A stretch of 64,000 bases of DNA, taken from contig NZ_CP035491.1 of the NCBI RefSeq assembly GCF_004135405.1, forward strand, positions 1,488,001 to 1,552,000, given 5' to 3'. The notes under the pieces were generated by a model. That model was given only the letters and a program-made list of their open reading frames with translations. It had not been told where the DNA came from and did not search any database. Of the stretch, positions 44,855 through 54,171 are shown in pieces. The stretch is from Agromyces protaetiae. Lineage in GTDB: Bacteria > Actinomycetota > Actinomycetes > Actinomycetales > Microbacteriaceae. How positions within the stretch are numbered: the stretch's first letter is position 1; every line of letters begins with the position of its first letter. The position numbers and the translations under genes are program-made.

Positions 44855-45223
44855 GTGCTTCAGCAGGAATCACGAGTCAAGGTCGCCGACAACACCGGCG
44901 CCAAGGAGCTGCTCACCATTCGCGTTCTCGGCGGCTCGAAGCGTCGCTACGCCGGCCTCGGTGACGTCATCGTCGCCACGGTCAAGGACGCGATCCCCGG
45001 TGGCAACGTCAAGAAGGGCGACGTCGTCAAGGCCGTCATCGTCCGCACCGTCAAGGAGACCCGTCGTCCCGACGGCTCCTACATCAAGTTCGACGAGAAC
45101 GCCGCAGTCATCCTCAAGAACGATGGCGACCCCCGCGGCACCCGCATCTTCGGTCCGGTCGGTCGCGAGCTCCGCGACAAGAAGTTCATGAAGATCGTCT
45201 CGCTGGCGCCGGAGGTCATCTAA
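44855..45223 (+). CDS. rplN: 50S ribosomal protein L14
   Basis: Subunit-interface protein, 122 aa, first gene of the spc segment. GTG 44855 is preceded by [27 protein letters not shown] is canonical, as are [17 protein letters not shown] and the C-terminal [21 protein letters not shown]. Confidence 0.98.
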   Translation: MLQQESRVKVADNTGAKELLTIRVLGGSKRRYAGLGDVIVATVKDAIPGGNVKKGDVVKAVIVRTVKETRRPDGSYIKFDENAAVILKNDGDPRGTRIFGPVGRELRDKKFMKIVSLAPEVI

Positions 45224-45226
45224 ATC

Positions 45227-45586
45227 ATGGCGAACATCAAGAAGGGCGACCTGGTCCAGGTCATCTCGGGTCGCACCCAGGCCCGCGGCGGAGACCGCGG
45301 CAAGCAGGGTCGCGTCATCGAGGTCATCCCCGAGCAGAACCGCGTCGTCGTCGAGGGCGTCAACTACGTCACCAAGCACGTGAAGGTCGGCCAGACCCAG
45401 CGCGGCTCGAAGACGGGCGGCATCGAGACGCACGAGGCTCCGATCCACGTGTCGAACGTCGCGATCGTCGACCCCGAGTCGAAGAAGCCGACCCGCGTCG
45501 GTTTCCGCAACGAGACCGTCACGAAGGACGGCGTCACCAAGACGGTTCGCGTCCGGTACGCCAAGAAGTCAGGTAAGGACCTGTAA
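45227..45586 (+). CDS. rplX: 50S ribosomal protein L24
   Basis: Assembly initiator at the tunnel exit, 119 aa. The KOW motif is visible as [29 protein letters not shown] (GKQG core); [11 protein letters not shown] is conserved. An insertion TQARGGD in the KOW loop is typical of actinobacteria. The stop overlaps rplE by one base. Confidence 0.97.
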   Translation: MANIKKGDLVQVISGRTQARGGDRGKQGRVIEVIPEQNRVVVEGVNYVTKHVKVGQTQRGSKTGGIETHEAPIHVSNVAIVDPESKKPTRVGFRNETVTKDGVTKTVRVRYAKKSGKDL

Positions 45587-46176
45587 TGAGCGACACCGCA
45601 ACTGCCGCGCCCGCTGGCAAGATCCAGCCGCGCCTCAAGCAGAAGTACAAGACCGAGATCGTCAAGGCGCTCACGGAGGACAACGGCTACACGAACCCGC
45701 ACCAGGTGCCGGGCCTCGTGAAGATCGTCGTGAACATGGGTGTCGGCGAGGCCGCGCGCGATGGCAAGATCATCGACGGTGCGATCGCCGACCTCACCCT
45801 GATCACGGGTCAGAAGCCGCAGGTCACCAAGGCCCGCAAGTCGATCGCCCAGTTCAAGCTCCGCGAGGGCCAGCCCATCGGCACCCACGTGACGCTTCGC
45901 GGCGACCGCATGTGGGAGTTCCTCGACCGCCTGCTCTCGCTCGCGCTGCCCCGTATCCGGGACTTCCGCGGTCTGAGCGACCGTCAGTTCGACGGCAACG
46001 GCAACTACACCTTCGGTCTCACGGAGCAGAGCGTCTTCCACGAGATCAACCAGGACAAGATCGACCGAGTTCGCGGCATGGACATCACCGTGGTGACCAC
46101 TGCCAAGAGCGATGACGAGGGTCGCGCGCTGCTCAAGGCGCTCGGCTTCCCGTTCAAGACGGCCGACAACGCGTAG
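45586..46176 (+). CDS. rplE: 50S ribosomal protein L5
   Basis: 5S rRNA-binding protein of the central protuberance, 196 aa. [20 protein letters not shown] is followed by the conserved [36 protein letters not shown] and [20 protein letters not shown]. In many actinobacteria rpsN follows directly; here there is only a hairpin and then rpsH. Confidence 0.98.
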   Translation: MSDTATAAPAGKIQPRLKQKYKTEIVKALTEDNGYTNPHQVPGLVKIVVNMGVGEAARDGKIIDGAIADLTLITGQKPQVTKARKSIAQFKLREGQPIGTHVTLRGDRMWEFLDRLLSLALPRIRDFRGLSDRQFDGNGNYTFGLTEQSVFHEINQDKIDRVRGMDITVVTTAKSDDEGRALLKALGFPFKTADNA

Positions 46177-46205
46177 TAGACTCTACGAGTTTGTGCTTTG
46201 CGCCG

Positions 46206-46229
46206 GCCGGTTCCCCTCGGGGAACCGGC
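46206..46229 (+). terminator. Hairpin in the rplE-rpsH gap
   Basis: Perfect arms GCCGGTTCCCC (46206-46216) and GGGGAACCGGC (46219-46229). It lies in the 154-base gap where rpsN is often found; no coding remnant of S14 is visible in that gap. It may be an RNA-processing or attenuation site. Confidence 0.6.
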
Positions 46230-46330
46230 GGGCGCGGGCATTCGGCGGACGCAACCGCGTTCCGCCACCACCACAGGTCAGTCCCCGTGTAACGGGTCCT
46301 GAAACCTGGTGAACGATAGGAAACACCGTC

Positions 46331-46729
46331 ATGACGATGACCGATCCGGTCGCTGACATGCTGACGCGCCTTCGCAACGCGAACTCGGCGCACCACGACA
46401 CCGTGTCGATGCCCCACTCGAAGCTCAAGGGCCACATCGCCGAGATCCTCAAGGGCGAAGGCTACATCGCGGACTTCGAGGTGACCGATGCACGTGTCGG
46501 CAAGACCCTCACGATGACCCTCAAGTTCGGCCCCAACCGCGAGCGTTCCATCGCCGGCATCAAGCGGGTCTCCAAGCCCGGTCTCCGCGTCTACGCGAAG
46601 TCGACCGAGCTGCCCAAGGTGCTCGGCGGCCTCGGCGTCGCGATCCTGTCCACTTCCAGCGGTCTGCTCACCGACCGCCAGGCCGAGAAGAAGGGCGTGG
46701 GTGGGGAAGTCCTCGCCTACGTTTGGTGA
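46331..46729 (+). CDS. rpsH: 30S ribosomal protein S8
   Basis: Central-domain 16S binding protein and classical spc-operon repressor, 132 aa. [20 protein letters not shown] is canonical; the C-terminal block [20 protein letters not shown] and GGEVLAYVW is conserved. It has its own ribosome binding site (GATAGGAAA) after the intergenic hairpin. Confidence 0.98.
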   Translation: MTMTDPVADMLTRLRNANSAHHDTVSMPHSKLKGHIAEILKGEGYIADFEVTDARVGKTLTMTLKFGPNRERSIAGIKRVSKPGLRVYAKSTELPKVLGGLGVAILSTSSGLLTDRQAEKKGVGGEVLAYVW

Positions 46730-46736
46730 TCCCTCC

Positions 46737-47273
46737 ATGTCACGAATCGGACGACTCCCCATCGACATCCCCGCCGGTGTCGACGTGAAGATCGACGGCG
46801 CAGCCGTCACCGTCAAGGGCCCGAAGGGCGAGCTCTCGCTCACTGTCGCGAGCCCCATCGAGGTCAAGGTCGAGGACAACCAGGTCGTCGTGACCCGTCC
46901 CGACGACGAGCGCGCTTCGCGTTCGCTCCACGGCCTCACCCGCACGCTCATCGCCAACGACATCCTCGGCGTGACCGAGGGATACAGCAAGGGCCTCGAG
47001 ATCGTCGGCACCGGTTACCGCGTCGCCCAGAAGGGCACCTCGGTCGAGTTCGCCCTCGGCTTCTCGCACCCGGTCACGGTCGACGCTCCCGAGGGCATCA
47101 CGTTGACCGTCGAAGGCAACAACAAGCTCACGGTCGCCGGCATCTCGAAGCAGGCCGTCGGCGAGACCGCCGCCAACATCCGCAAGATCAAGAAGCCCGA
47201 GCCGTACAAGGGCAAGGGCATCCGCTACGCCGGCGAGGTCGTGCGTCGCAAGGCCGGAAAGGCTGGTAAGTAA
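46737..47273 (+). CDS. rplF: 50S ribosomal protein L6
   Basis: Factor-binding-region protein, 178 aa. ATG 46737 ([17 protein letters not shown]) is the canonical start, 7 bases after rpsH. Two L6 repeats are present, the second with the signature [20 protein letters not shown]. Confidence 0.98.
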   Translation: MSRIGRLPIDIPAGVDVKIDGAAVTVKGPKGELSLTVASPIEVKVEDNQVVVTRPDDERASRSLHGLTRTLIANDILGVTEGYSKGLEIVGTGYRVAQKGTSVEFALGFSHPVTVDAPEGITLTVEGNNKLTVAGISKQAVGETAANIRKIKKPEPYKGKGIRYAGEVVRRKAGKAGK

Positions 47274-47275
47274 TC

Positions 47276-47635
47276 ATGGCTGTGAAGAGCAAGTCGGCAC
47301 AGCGTTCGCGCCGCCACGCACGCCTTCGCAAGAAGATCGTCGGCACCGAGGTGCGCCCCCGTCTCGTCGTGAACCGTTCGGCCCGCCACGTCTTCGTGCA
47401 GGTCGTCGACGACAGCAAGGGCATCACCGTGGCATCCGCCTCGACCATGGAGGCCGACCTCCGCGCGTTCGACGGCGACAAGACCGCCAAGGCCAAGAAG
47501 GTCGGCGAACTGGTCGCTGAGCGCGCCAAGCAGGCCGGCATCGAAGAGGTCGTGTTCGACCGTGGCGGCAACAAGTTCGCCGGTCGTGTCGCAGCGATCG
47601 CCGAAGGCGCACGAGAGGCAGGGCTGAACCTGTGA
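47276..47635 (+). CDS. rplR: 50S ribosomal protein L18
   Basis: 5S rRNA-binding protein, 119 aa. The basic N-terminus ([20 protein letters not shown]) and [40 protein letters not shown] are conserved. It overlaps the rpsE start by 4 bases (GTGA). Confidence 0.98.
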   Translation: MAVKSKSAQRSRRHARLRKKIVGTEVRPRLVVNRSARHVFVQVVDDSKGITVASASTMEADLRAFDGDKTAKAKKVGELVAERAKQAGIEEVVFDRGGNKFAGRVAAIAEGAREAGLNL

Positions 47636-48336
47636 GCGACAACATTGTGAAGGAGACCGAGGTGACCACCGCAGAGGCACCCGTCGAGACGGCCGCATCG
47701 AGCGAGCCCCAGCGCAACGAGCGCGAGGGCCGTCGTGGCGGCGGCCGCGGCGACCGCGGCCAGGGCCGCGACCGCGGTGCCCGCGACGCCGAGAAGAGCC
47801 AGTTCCTCGAGCGCGTCGTCACCATCAACCGCGTGTCGAAGGTCGTCAAGGGCGGCCGTCGCTTCAGCTTCACGGCGCTCGTCGTCGTGGGTGACGGCAA
47901 CGGACTCGTCGGCGTCGGCTACGGCAAGGCGCGCGAGGTTCCGACCGCGATCTCGAAGGGCGTCGAGGAGGCGAAGAAGAACTTCTTCCGCGTGCCTCGC
48001 GTCGGTTCGTCGATCCCCCACCCCGTCCAGGGCGAGGCTGCGGCAGGTGTCGTCCTGCTCCGTCCGGCCGCTCCCGGTACCGGTGTCATCGCCGGTGGTC
48101 CGGTGCGCGCCGTCCTCGAGTGCGCGGGCGTCCACGACGTGCTGAGCAAGTCGCTCGGTTCGTCGAACACGATCAACATCGTGCACGCGACCGTCGAGGC
48201 GCTCAAGCAGCTCGAAGAGCCCCGTGCCGTCGCCGCCCGCCGTGGTCTCGACTACGACGAGGTCGCGCCGGCCCGCATCCTGCGTGCCGAGGCACAGGCG
48301 GCCGAGGCCGCCGCAGCAGCGAAGGCAGGTGCCTGA
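47632..48336 (+). CDS. rpsE: 30S ribosomal protein S5 with RG-rich N-terminal extension
   Basis: 30S accuracy protein, 234 aa against about 166 in Escherichia coli. An N-terminal extension of about 60 residues is first acidic/Ala-rich and then Arg/Gly-rich ([20 protein letters not shown]). The core begins at [20 protein letters not shown] and contains [16 protein letters not shown] and the conserved [19 protein letters not shown]-rich tails suggest extra rRNA contact. The stop overlaps rpmD by one base. Confidence 0.97.
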   Translation: MSDNIVKETEVTTAEAPVETAASSEPQRNEREGRRGGGRGDRGQGRDRGARDAEKSQFLERVVTINRVSKVVKGGRRFSFTALVVVGDGNGLVGVGYGKAREVPTAISKGVEEAKKNFFRVPRVGSSIPHPVQGEAAAGVVLLRPAAPGTGVIAGGPVRAVLECAGVHDVLSKSLGSSNTINIVHATVEALKQLEEPRAVAARRGLDYDEVAPARILRAEAQAAEAAAAAKAGA

Positions 48337-48521
48337 TGGCCAAGCAGCTCAAGGTGACCCAGATCAAGTCCAAGGTGAGCGAGAAGCAGTACCAGCGCGA
48401 CACGCTGCGCAGCCTCGGTCTCAAGCGCATCGGCGACTCGGTCGTGCGCGAGGACACGCCGCAGAACCGCGGCTACGTCCGGACCGTCGCCCACCTCGTG
48501 AAGGTTGAGGAGATTGACTAA
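48336..48521 (+). CDS. rpmD: 50S ribosomal protein L30
   Basis: Small 50S protein, 61 aa. [20 protein letters not shown] and [20 protein letters not shown] match the L30 signature. ATG 48336 overlaps the rpsE stop and the gene ends TAATG into rplO, so all three are coupled. Confidence 0.97.
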   Translation: MAKQLKVTQIKSKVSEKQYQRDTLRSLGLKRIGDSVVREDTPQNRGYVRTVAHLVKVEEID

Positions 48522-49113
48522 TGGCTGACGAGAAGAACGTCGCCGAGGAGACCGTCGAGGCCCCAAGAAGGCCCCGGCGAAGAAGGCTCCGGCCAAGGCC
48601 GCAGCTGAGAAGGCTCCGGCGAAGAAAGCCCCCGCCAAGAAGGCCGCCGAGAAGAAGGACGTCGTGGAGCAGCGCGAGCCCGTGCTCAAGGTGCACCACC
48701 TCCGTCCGGCGCCCGGCGCCAAGAAGGACAAGACCCGCGTCGGTCGCGGTGAGGGTTCGAAGGGCAAGACCGCCGGTCGCGGCACCAAGGGCACCAAGGC
48801 CCGCAACACGGTGCGCGTCGGCTTCGAGGGTGGACAGCTTCCGTACCACATGCGTGCGCCGAAGCTCCGCGGCTTCAAGAACCCGTTCCGCGTCGAGTAC
48901 CAGGTGGTCAACCTGGACAAGCTCGCGGAGCTCTACCCGAAGGGCGGCGATGTCACCACCGCCGACCTCGTCGCCAAGGGCGCTGTGCGCAAGAACGAGC
49001 GCGTCAAGGTGCTCGGCAACGGCGACATCCAGGTGAAGCTCAACGTCACGGTCGACAAGGTCTCGGGTTCCGCCGAGCAGAAGATCGTGGCCGCCGGCGG
49101 CTCGGTCAAGTAA
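48521..49113 (+). pseudogene. rplO: 50S ribosomal protein L15, frameshifted by one missing C (probable sequencing error)
   Basis: ATG 48521 reads [15 protein letters not shown] and then enters nonsense Arg/Pro-rich frame at the C-run 48561-48564. One extra C gives [20 protein letters not shown], then the L15 core [35 protein letters not shown] and the C-terminus to 49113. The N-terminal Lys-Ala-Pro repeat tail is an extension that standard L15 lacks. Internal starts such as the GTG at 48664 would give the core without the tail. An inactive L15 is very unlikely in a living ribosome, so I read the break as a sequencing or assembly error. Confidence 0.85.
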
Positions 49114-49130
49114 GACCGAGCCCCGGCTCT

Positions 49131-49188
49131 GGTTCGAGCCTGTCGAGACCTCGCGTATGATTCACGGGTGTCTCGACAGGCTCGAGCC
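49131..49188. repeat. Inverted repeat upstream of secY (dispersed TCGACAGGCTCGA element)
   Basis: GGTTCGAGCCTGTCGAGAC (49131-49149) and GTCTCGACAGGCTCGAGCC (49170-49188), one G-T mismatch, loop 20 bases. The loop contains TATGAT (49156-49161), a good -10 hexamer. The same core (TTCGACAGGCTCGA) occurs at 39424. It is both a repeat element and possibly the secY promoter region. Confidence 0.7.
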
Positions 49189-49228
49189 ATTTCAAGACTG
49201 ACTCCACGACGGAGCTACAGGAGGACGA

Positions 49229-50554
49229 GTGTTCAACGCCATCGGGCGCATCTTCCGCACCCCCGATCTTCGAAGGAAGATCGGCTTCACCTTGGGCATT
49301 GTCGCCCTGTTCCGCCTGGGCTCGTTCATCCCCGCCCCGTTCGTGGACTTCGGCAACGTGCAGGCGTGTCTCGCCTCGACCTCCGGTGACGCGTCCGGGC
49401 TCTACGAGCTCGTGAACGTGTTCTCGGGCGGCGCGCTCCTGCAGCTCTCGATCTTCGCGCTCGGCATCATGCCGTACATCACCGCGTCGATCATCGTGCA
49501 GCTGCTGCGCGTGGTCATCCCCCACTTCGAGACCCTCTACAAGGAGGGCCAGGCGGGCCAGTCGCGTCTCACGCAGTACACCCGCTACCTCACGATCGCG
49601 CTCGGCGTCCTCCAGTCGACGACGCTCATCACGGTCGCCCGCAGCGGTGCGCTCTTCAGCGGCGCCTCGGCCCCCGAGTGCTCGCAGCTCATCACGAACG
49701 ACGCGTGGTACGCGATCCTGCTCATGGTCGTCACGATGACCGCCGGCACGGGTCTCATCATGTGGCTCGGCGAGCTCGTCACCGAGCGCGGCATCGGCAA
49801 CGGCATGTCGCTGCTCATCTTCACGTCGATCGCGGCGAGCTTCCCGACGTCGCTCGCGGCCATCGCCACGGCGCGCGGTTGGGACACGTTCGCGATCGTG
49901 CTCCTCGTGGGCCTCGTGATCGTCGTCGCGGTCGTCTTCGTCGAGCAGTCGCAGCGCCGTATCCCGGTGCAGTACGCCAAGCGCATGGTCGGCCGTCGCA
50001 CGTACGGCGGCAACAACACCTACATCCCGATCAAGGTGAACATGGCGGGCGTCGTGCCGGTCATCTTCGCGTCGTCGCTGCTGTACCTGCCCGCGCTCAT
50101 CGCGCAGTTCAACCAGCCGGCGCCGGGCCAGGAGCCGCAGGCGTGGGTCGTCTGGATCCAGAACTACCTCACCAAGGGCGATCACCCGCTCTACATGCTC
50201 CTGTACCTGGTGCTGATCGTGGGCTTCACGTACTTCTACGTCGCGATCACGTTCAACCCCGACGAGGTCGCCGAGAACATGAAGAAGTACGGCGGCTTCA
50301 TCCCCGGCATCCGCGCGGGTCGTCCGACGGCCGAGTACCTCGACTACGTGCTCACCCGCATCACGCTCCCGGGCGCGCTCTACCTCGGTCTCATCGCGCT
50401 CATCCCGCTCATCGCGTTCGCGTTGGTGGGGGCGAATCAGAACTTCCCGTTCGGCGGTGCGTCGATCCTCATCATCGTGGGCGTCGGCCTCGAGACCGTG
50501 AAGCAGATCGACGCGCAGCTTCAGCAGCGCCACTACGAAGGGCTCCTCCGATGA
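49229..50554 (+). CDS. secY: Preprotein translocase subunit SecY
   Basis: Pore-forming subunit of the Sec translocon, 441 aa with ten membrane helices. GTG 49229 has ACAGGAGGA upstream. The N-terminal FNAIGRIFRTPDLRRKIGFT and GGALLQLSIFALGIMPYITA, the cytoplasmic loop QRRIPVQYAKR, and the C-terminal loop NMKKYGGFIPGIRAGRPTAE are conserved. The stop overlaps the adk start (ATGA). Confidence 0.98.
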   Translation: MFNAIGRIFRTPDLRRKIGFTLGIVALFRLGSFIPAPFVDFGNVQACLASTSGDASGLYELVNVFSGGALLQLSIFALGIMPYITASIIVQLLRVVIPHFETLYKEGQAGQSRLTQYTRYLTIALGVLQSTTLITVARSGALFSGASAPECSQLITNDAWYAILLMVVTMTAGTGLIMWLGELVTERGIGNGMSLLIFTSIAASFPTSLAAIATARGWDTFAIVLLVGLVIVVAVVFVEQSQRRIPVQYAKRMVGRRTYGGNNTYIPIKVNMAGVVPVIFASSLLYLPALIAQFNQPAPGQEPQAWVVWIQNYLTKGDHPLYMLLYLVLIVGFTYFYVAITFNPDEVAENMKKYGGFIPGIRAGRPTAEYLDYVLTRITLPGALYLGLIALIPLIAFALVGANQNFPFGGASILIIVGVGLETVKQIDAQLQQRHYEGLLR

Positions 50555-51153
50555 CCGCACGTCTCCTCATCGTCGGCCCGCAGGGCTCGGGCAAGGGCAC
50601 CCAGGGCGTCATCGTCGCGAGCGCGTTCGGTGTGCCCCAGGTCGCCACCGGCGACATCTTCCGCGCGAACGTCGCCGGCGGCACCGAGCTCGGCAAGCGC
50701 GTCCAGGCGATCATCGAAGCGGGCGACCTCGTTCCCGACGAGCTCACGAGCGAGCTCGTGCGCGACCGCCTCGCGCAGAGCGACGCAGCCGAGGGCTTCC
50801 TTCTCGACGGCTACCCGCGCAACCTCGGTCAGGTCGCCGACCTCGACGCGTTCCTCGATGGGCGTGGCGAGTCGCTCGACGCCGTCATCGAACTCGAGGT
50901 GCCGCGCGACGAGTCGATCGCGCGCATCAGCCGCCGCGCGATCGAGCAGGGCCGCACCGACGACACCGAAGAGGTCATCGCGAACCGTCTCTCGATCTAC
51001 GAGCGCGAGACGGCTCCGATCCTCGACGGCTACCGCGCCCGCGGGCTCGTGCTCGCGGTCGACGGCGTCGGCACGCTCGACGAGGTCACGGAGCGCATCT
51101 TCGCGGGGCTCGCTACGCGCGGCCTCCGCCCTCGGCGCTCCGGCGCGGCCTGA
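50551..51153 (+). CDS. adk: Adenylate kinase
   Basis: Converts ATP and AMP to two ADP; 200 aa. The P-loop is GPQGSGKGTQG, AMP-binding TGDIFRANVAGGTELGK and LLDGYPRNLGQ are present, and the LID is the short form without zinc cysteines, as in other actinobacteria. The usual Phe/Pro of GYPR/GFPR is Tyr. Its position between secY and map is standard. Confidence 0.97.
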   Translation: MTARLLIVGPQGSGKGTQGVIVASAFGVPQVATGDIFRANVAGGTELGKRVQAIIEAGDLVPDELTSELVRDRLAQSDAAEGFLLDGYPRNLGQVADLDAFLDGRGESLDAVIELEVPRDESIARISRRAIEQGRTDDTEEVIANRLSIYERETAPILDGYRARGLVLAVDGVGTLDEVTERIFAGLATRGLRPRRSGAA

Positions 51154-51166
51154 GCCTCGAATCCGC

Positions 51167-52006
51167 GTGTTCCGCAAGTCGATCTACAAGTCCCCGGCCG
51201 AGCTGCGCGCCATGCGCGCAGCCGGCCTGGCCACAGCCGCCGCACTCGCCGAGGCGCGGCGGCTGCTGCGTGTCGGGGCGACGCCGCTCGAGCTCGACGC
51301 GGCCGCGAACCGGGTGATCACCGAGCTCGGCGGCCGCTCGAATTTCCAGCTCGTGCCGGGGTACCGCCACACGCTGTGCGTGTCGGTCGACCACGAGGTC
51401 GTCCACGGCATCCCGGGCGATCGCCCGTTCGGGCCCGGCGACATCGTGTCGGTCGACGGCGGCGCCGAGGTCGACGGCTGGAACGGCGACTCGGCGTTCA
51501 CGCTCGTCCTGCCCGACCCGGCGCGGCCCGCGCTCGTCGCGGCCCGCGAAGAGCTCGCCCGCGTGACCGACCACGCGCTGTGGACGGGCGTCGCGGCGCT
51601 CGCGAGCGCGAGCCACCTCAACGAGGTCGGCGCCGCGATCGAAGACGCAGTGCGCGCCGAAGAGCGCGAGGGGCGCCGCTACGGCATCCTGACCGACTAC
51701 GTCGGCCACGGCATCGGCCGCACCATGCACGAAGAGCCGCCCGTGTTCAACTACCGCGTCGACCGCCGCGGCCCGGCCGTCAAGCCGGGCCTCGTCGTCG
51801 CGATCGAGCCGATGATCGTCGCGGGATCCATCGAGACCGACGTGCTCGACGACGACTGGACGGTCGTGACGGTCGACGGCGCAGACGCCGCGCACGTCGA
51901 GCACTCCGTCGCCGTGCACGAGGGCGGCATCTGGGTGCTGACGGCCGAAGACGGCGGCGCCGCCGCGCTCGAGCCGTACGGCGTCGTGCCGGTTCCGATT
52001 CCGTAG
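51167..52006 (+). CDS. map: Type I methionine aminopeptidase
   Basis: Removes N-terminal Met; 279 aa starting at GTG 51167, 13 bases after adk. The metal ligands are visible in SVDGGAEVDGWNGDSAF (two Asp), GHGIGRTMHEEP (His), VVAIEPM (Glu) and AHVEHSVAVHEGG (Glu); His in SVDHEVVHGIP is the substrate-binding one. The C-terminus is slightly extended. Confidence 0.96.
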   Translation: MFRKSIYKSPAELRAMRAAGLATAAALAEARRLLRVGATPLELDAAANRVITELGGRSNFQLVPGYRHTLCVSVDHEVVHGIPGDRPFGPGDIVSVDGGAEVDGWNGDSAFTLVLPDPARPALVAAREELARVTDHALWTGVAALASASHLNEVGAAIEDAVRAEEREGRRYGILTDYVGHGIGRTMHEEPPVFNYRVDRRGPAVKPGLVVAIEPMIVAGSIETDVLDDDWTVVTVDGADAAHVEHSVAVHEGGIWVLTAEDGGAAALEPYGVVPVPIP

Positions 52007-52017
52007 GCGTTCGCCTC

Positions 52018-52053
52018 GGTCTCGATACGCTCCTGCGTCGCTCCTCGACCGGC
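52018..52053. repeat. Dispersed REP-like sequence downstream of map
   Basis: The stretch from GGTCTCGATACGCTCCTG to CTCCTCGACCGG has the pattern of a short interspersed repeat frequent in Microbacteriaceae genomes (recognised from general familiarity, not from a search). It marks the junction between map and the PTS genes. Confidence 0.45.
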
Positions 52054-52105
52054 GAGGGTCGCGACGCGGCGGCGCGATGACATTCCCTGAGGGCGGCACG
52101 CGGGC

Positions 52106-52111
52106 TAGGGT
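52106..52111 (+). promoter_or_regulatory. -10-like hexamer upstream of ptsH
   Basis: TAGGGT, about 49 bases before GTG 52160; a weak -35 (TTCCCT, 52083-52088) is 17 bases further upstream. Confidence 0.35.
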
Positions 52112-52159
52112 GAAACCACAACGGGGGACGGACCCTAGCTACCTGGAACCGGGGGAATC

Positions 52160-52423
52160 GTGGAGCGCACTGTTCGAATCGGCTCGTCGCACGGCCTGCA
52201 CGCACGGCCGGCGAAGCTCTTCACCCAGGCGGCTGCAGCGTCGGGCGCCAAGGTCACGATCGCGAAGGGCGACGGCGCCCCGGTGAACGCGGCCAGCATC
52301 CTCGCGGTGATCTCGCAGGGGATCAACCACGACGACGAGGTCACCCTCGCCGTCGAGGGCGGCGACGAAGAGCGCGTGCTCGACGAACTGGTCGAACTGC
52401 TCACCACCGACCACGACGAGTAG
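52160..52423 (+). CDS. ptsH: Phosphocarrier protein HPr
   Basis: Phosphotransferase carrier, 87 aa, GTG start with GGGGGAA upstream. The phosphorylated His is His14 in SSHGLHARPAKL, and Ser46 of AASILAVISQG occupies the regulatory HPr-kinase position. It passes phosphate from Enzyme I (next gene) to the mannitol EIIA encoded downstream. Confidence 0.96.
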   Translation: MERTVRIGSSHGLHARPAKLFTQAAAASGAKVTIAKGDGAPVNAASILAVISQGINHDDEVTLAVEGGDEERVLDELVELLTTDHDE

Positions 52424-52464
52424 GTTAAGCATCCGTCTTCCGTCGACGCAGACGGGAGTGCAGT

Positions 52465-54146
52465 GTGAACGAAATCCAGGGCACGGGGATCGGTCAAGGG
52501 GTGGCCGTGGGCTCCGTGGTGCGGATGGCGGAGCGGTTGCCCGAGCCGGTCGACCGGCCGAGCCACCTCGATCCGCAACGCGAGGAGGAGCGCGCCCGAG
52601 CGTCGGTCTCGGTCGTCGCGGCCGACCTGCAGCACCGCGGGGCGGCTGCGGGCGGCGCGGCGAAGGACGTGCTCGAGGCGCAGGCGCTCATGGCCGAGGA
52701 CCCGACGCTCATGGACGACGTCGTGCAGCGGCTCGCCTCGGGCAAGACGGCCGAGCGCGCCGTGTTCGAGGCGTTCGCGGCGTTCCGCGACCTGCTCGTC
52801 GGCATGGGCGGGTACATGGGGAGCGCGCCACCGATCTCGACGACGTCTCGCAGAGGGTGGTCGCGAATCTCTTGAAGGTGCCGGCTCCGGGCGTGCCCGA
52901 TCCGGGACATCCGTTCGTGCTCGTCGCGCGCGATCTGGCGCCGGCCGACACGGCGACCCTCGACCTGTCGCAGGTGCTCGCCCTCGTGACGATCGACGGC
53001 GGGCCGACGAGCCACACGGCGATCCTCGCCCGCGAGAAGTCGATCGTCGCGATCGTGGGCGCGGCGGGCGCGACGGATCTCGCCGACGGCGACTCGGTCA
53101 TCGTCGACGCCGAGCGCGACGTCGTCGTCCAGAACCCGACGGCGGTCCAGGTGGGCGAGGCACGCGAGCGGATCGCGGAGCGCGAGCGCGCGGCATCCGC
53201 CCCTGTGACGCCGGGTGCCCTCGCCGACGGCACAGCCGTGCCGCTCCTCGCGAACCTCGGCTCGGCCGACGGCTCGGCCGAGGCGCTCGAGAAGGGGGCC
53301 GAAGGGGTCGGCCTCTTCCGCACCGAGTTCCTCTTCCTCGACGCCGAGCGGGCGCCCTCGATCGCCGAGCAGCAGGAGCAGTACACGCGGCTCCTGACGG
53401 CGTTCGCGGGCAAGAAAGTCGTCGTGCGCGCCCTCGACGCGGGCGCCGACAAGCCGCTCGCGTTCTTGAACGACGCCGATGAAGAGAACCCGGCACTCGG
53501 GCTCAGAGGCATCCGGGCGCTCCGGCATTCCGAGACGATCCTGCGTGAGCAGCTCACGGCGCTCGCGGCGGCGGATGCCTCGACCGACGCCGACCTCTGG
53601 GTGATGGCGCCCATGGTGGCGACCGTCGAGGAGACGCGGTACTTCACCGGGCTCGCGCGCGAGCTCGGCATCAAGACGGCCGGCGTGATGGTCGAGGTGC
53701 CGTCGGCGGCGCTCCTCGCCGACAAGGTGCTCGCCGAGACCGACTTCGCCTCGATCGGCACGAACGACCTGACCCAGTACGCCATGGCGGCCGACCGACT
53801 GCTCGGCACCGTTGCGAACCTGCAGAGCCCGTGGCATCCGGCCGTCCTGAAGCTCATCGAGTTCGTGGGCGAGGCGGGCGCGCGCGAGGGCAAGCCGGTC
53901 GGGATCTGCGGCGAGGCCGCCGCCGATCCGCTCCTCGCGGTCGTGCTCGTCGGGCTCGGCGCGACGACGCTGTCGATGTCGCCGTCGGCGCTCGCCGACG
54001 TGCGCGCATCGCTCGCACGATTCACCCTGGACGACGCGAAGGCGCTCGCCCGGGCGGCCCTCGCCGCCGAAGACTCGGCCGGGGCCAAACAGGCGGCACT
54101 CGCCGCCGCAGAGTCCGCTGTCGAGACGCGCGTCGTCGCGTCGTGA
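52465..54146 (+). pseudogene. ptsI: PTS Enzyme I, frameshifted by one missing G (probable sequencing error)
   Basis: PEP-protein phosphotransferase. GTG 52465 (GGGAG 6 bases upstream) reads MNEIQGTGIGQGVAVGSVVR. At the G-run 52818-52821 the frame breaks: observed GYMGSAPP, repaired with one G as GYMGERATDLDDVSQRVVA, the family consensus. The rest is complete to 54146: phospho-His site GGPTSHTAILAREKS, PEP-binding GVGLFRTEFLF and GADKPLAFLND, SIGTNDLTQYAMAADR and GICGEAAADPLL. Repaired length is about 561 aa, normal for the family. All catalytic motifs are intact on both sides. Confidence 0.88.
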
Positions 54147-54171
54147 CCCGTCCCTACGAAAGGCGGTCGAG

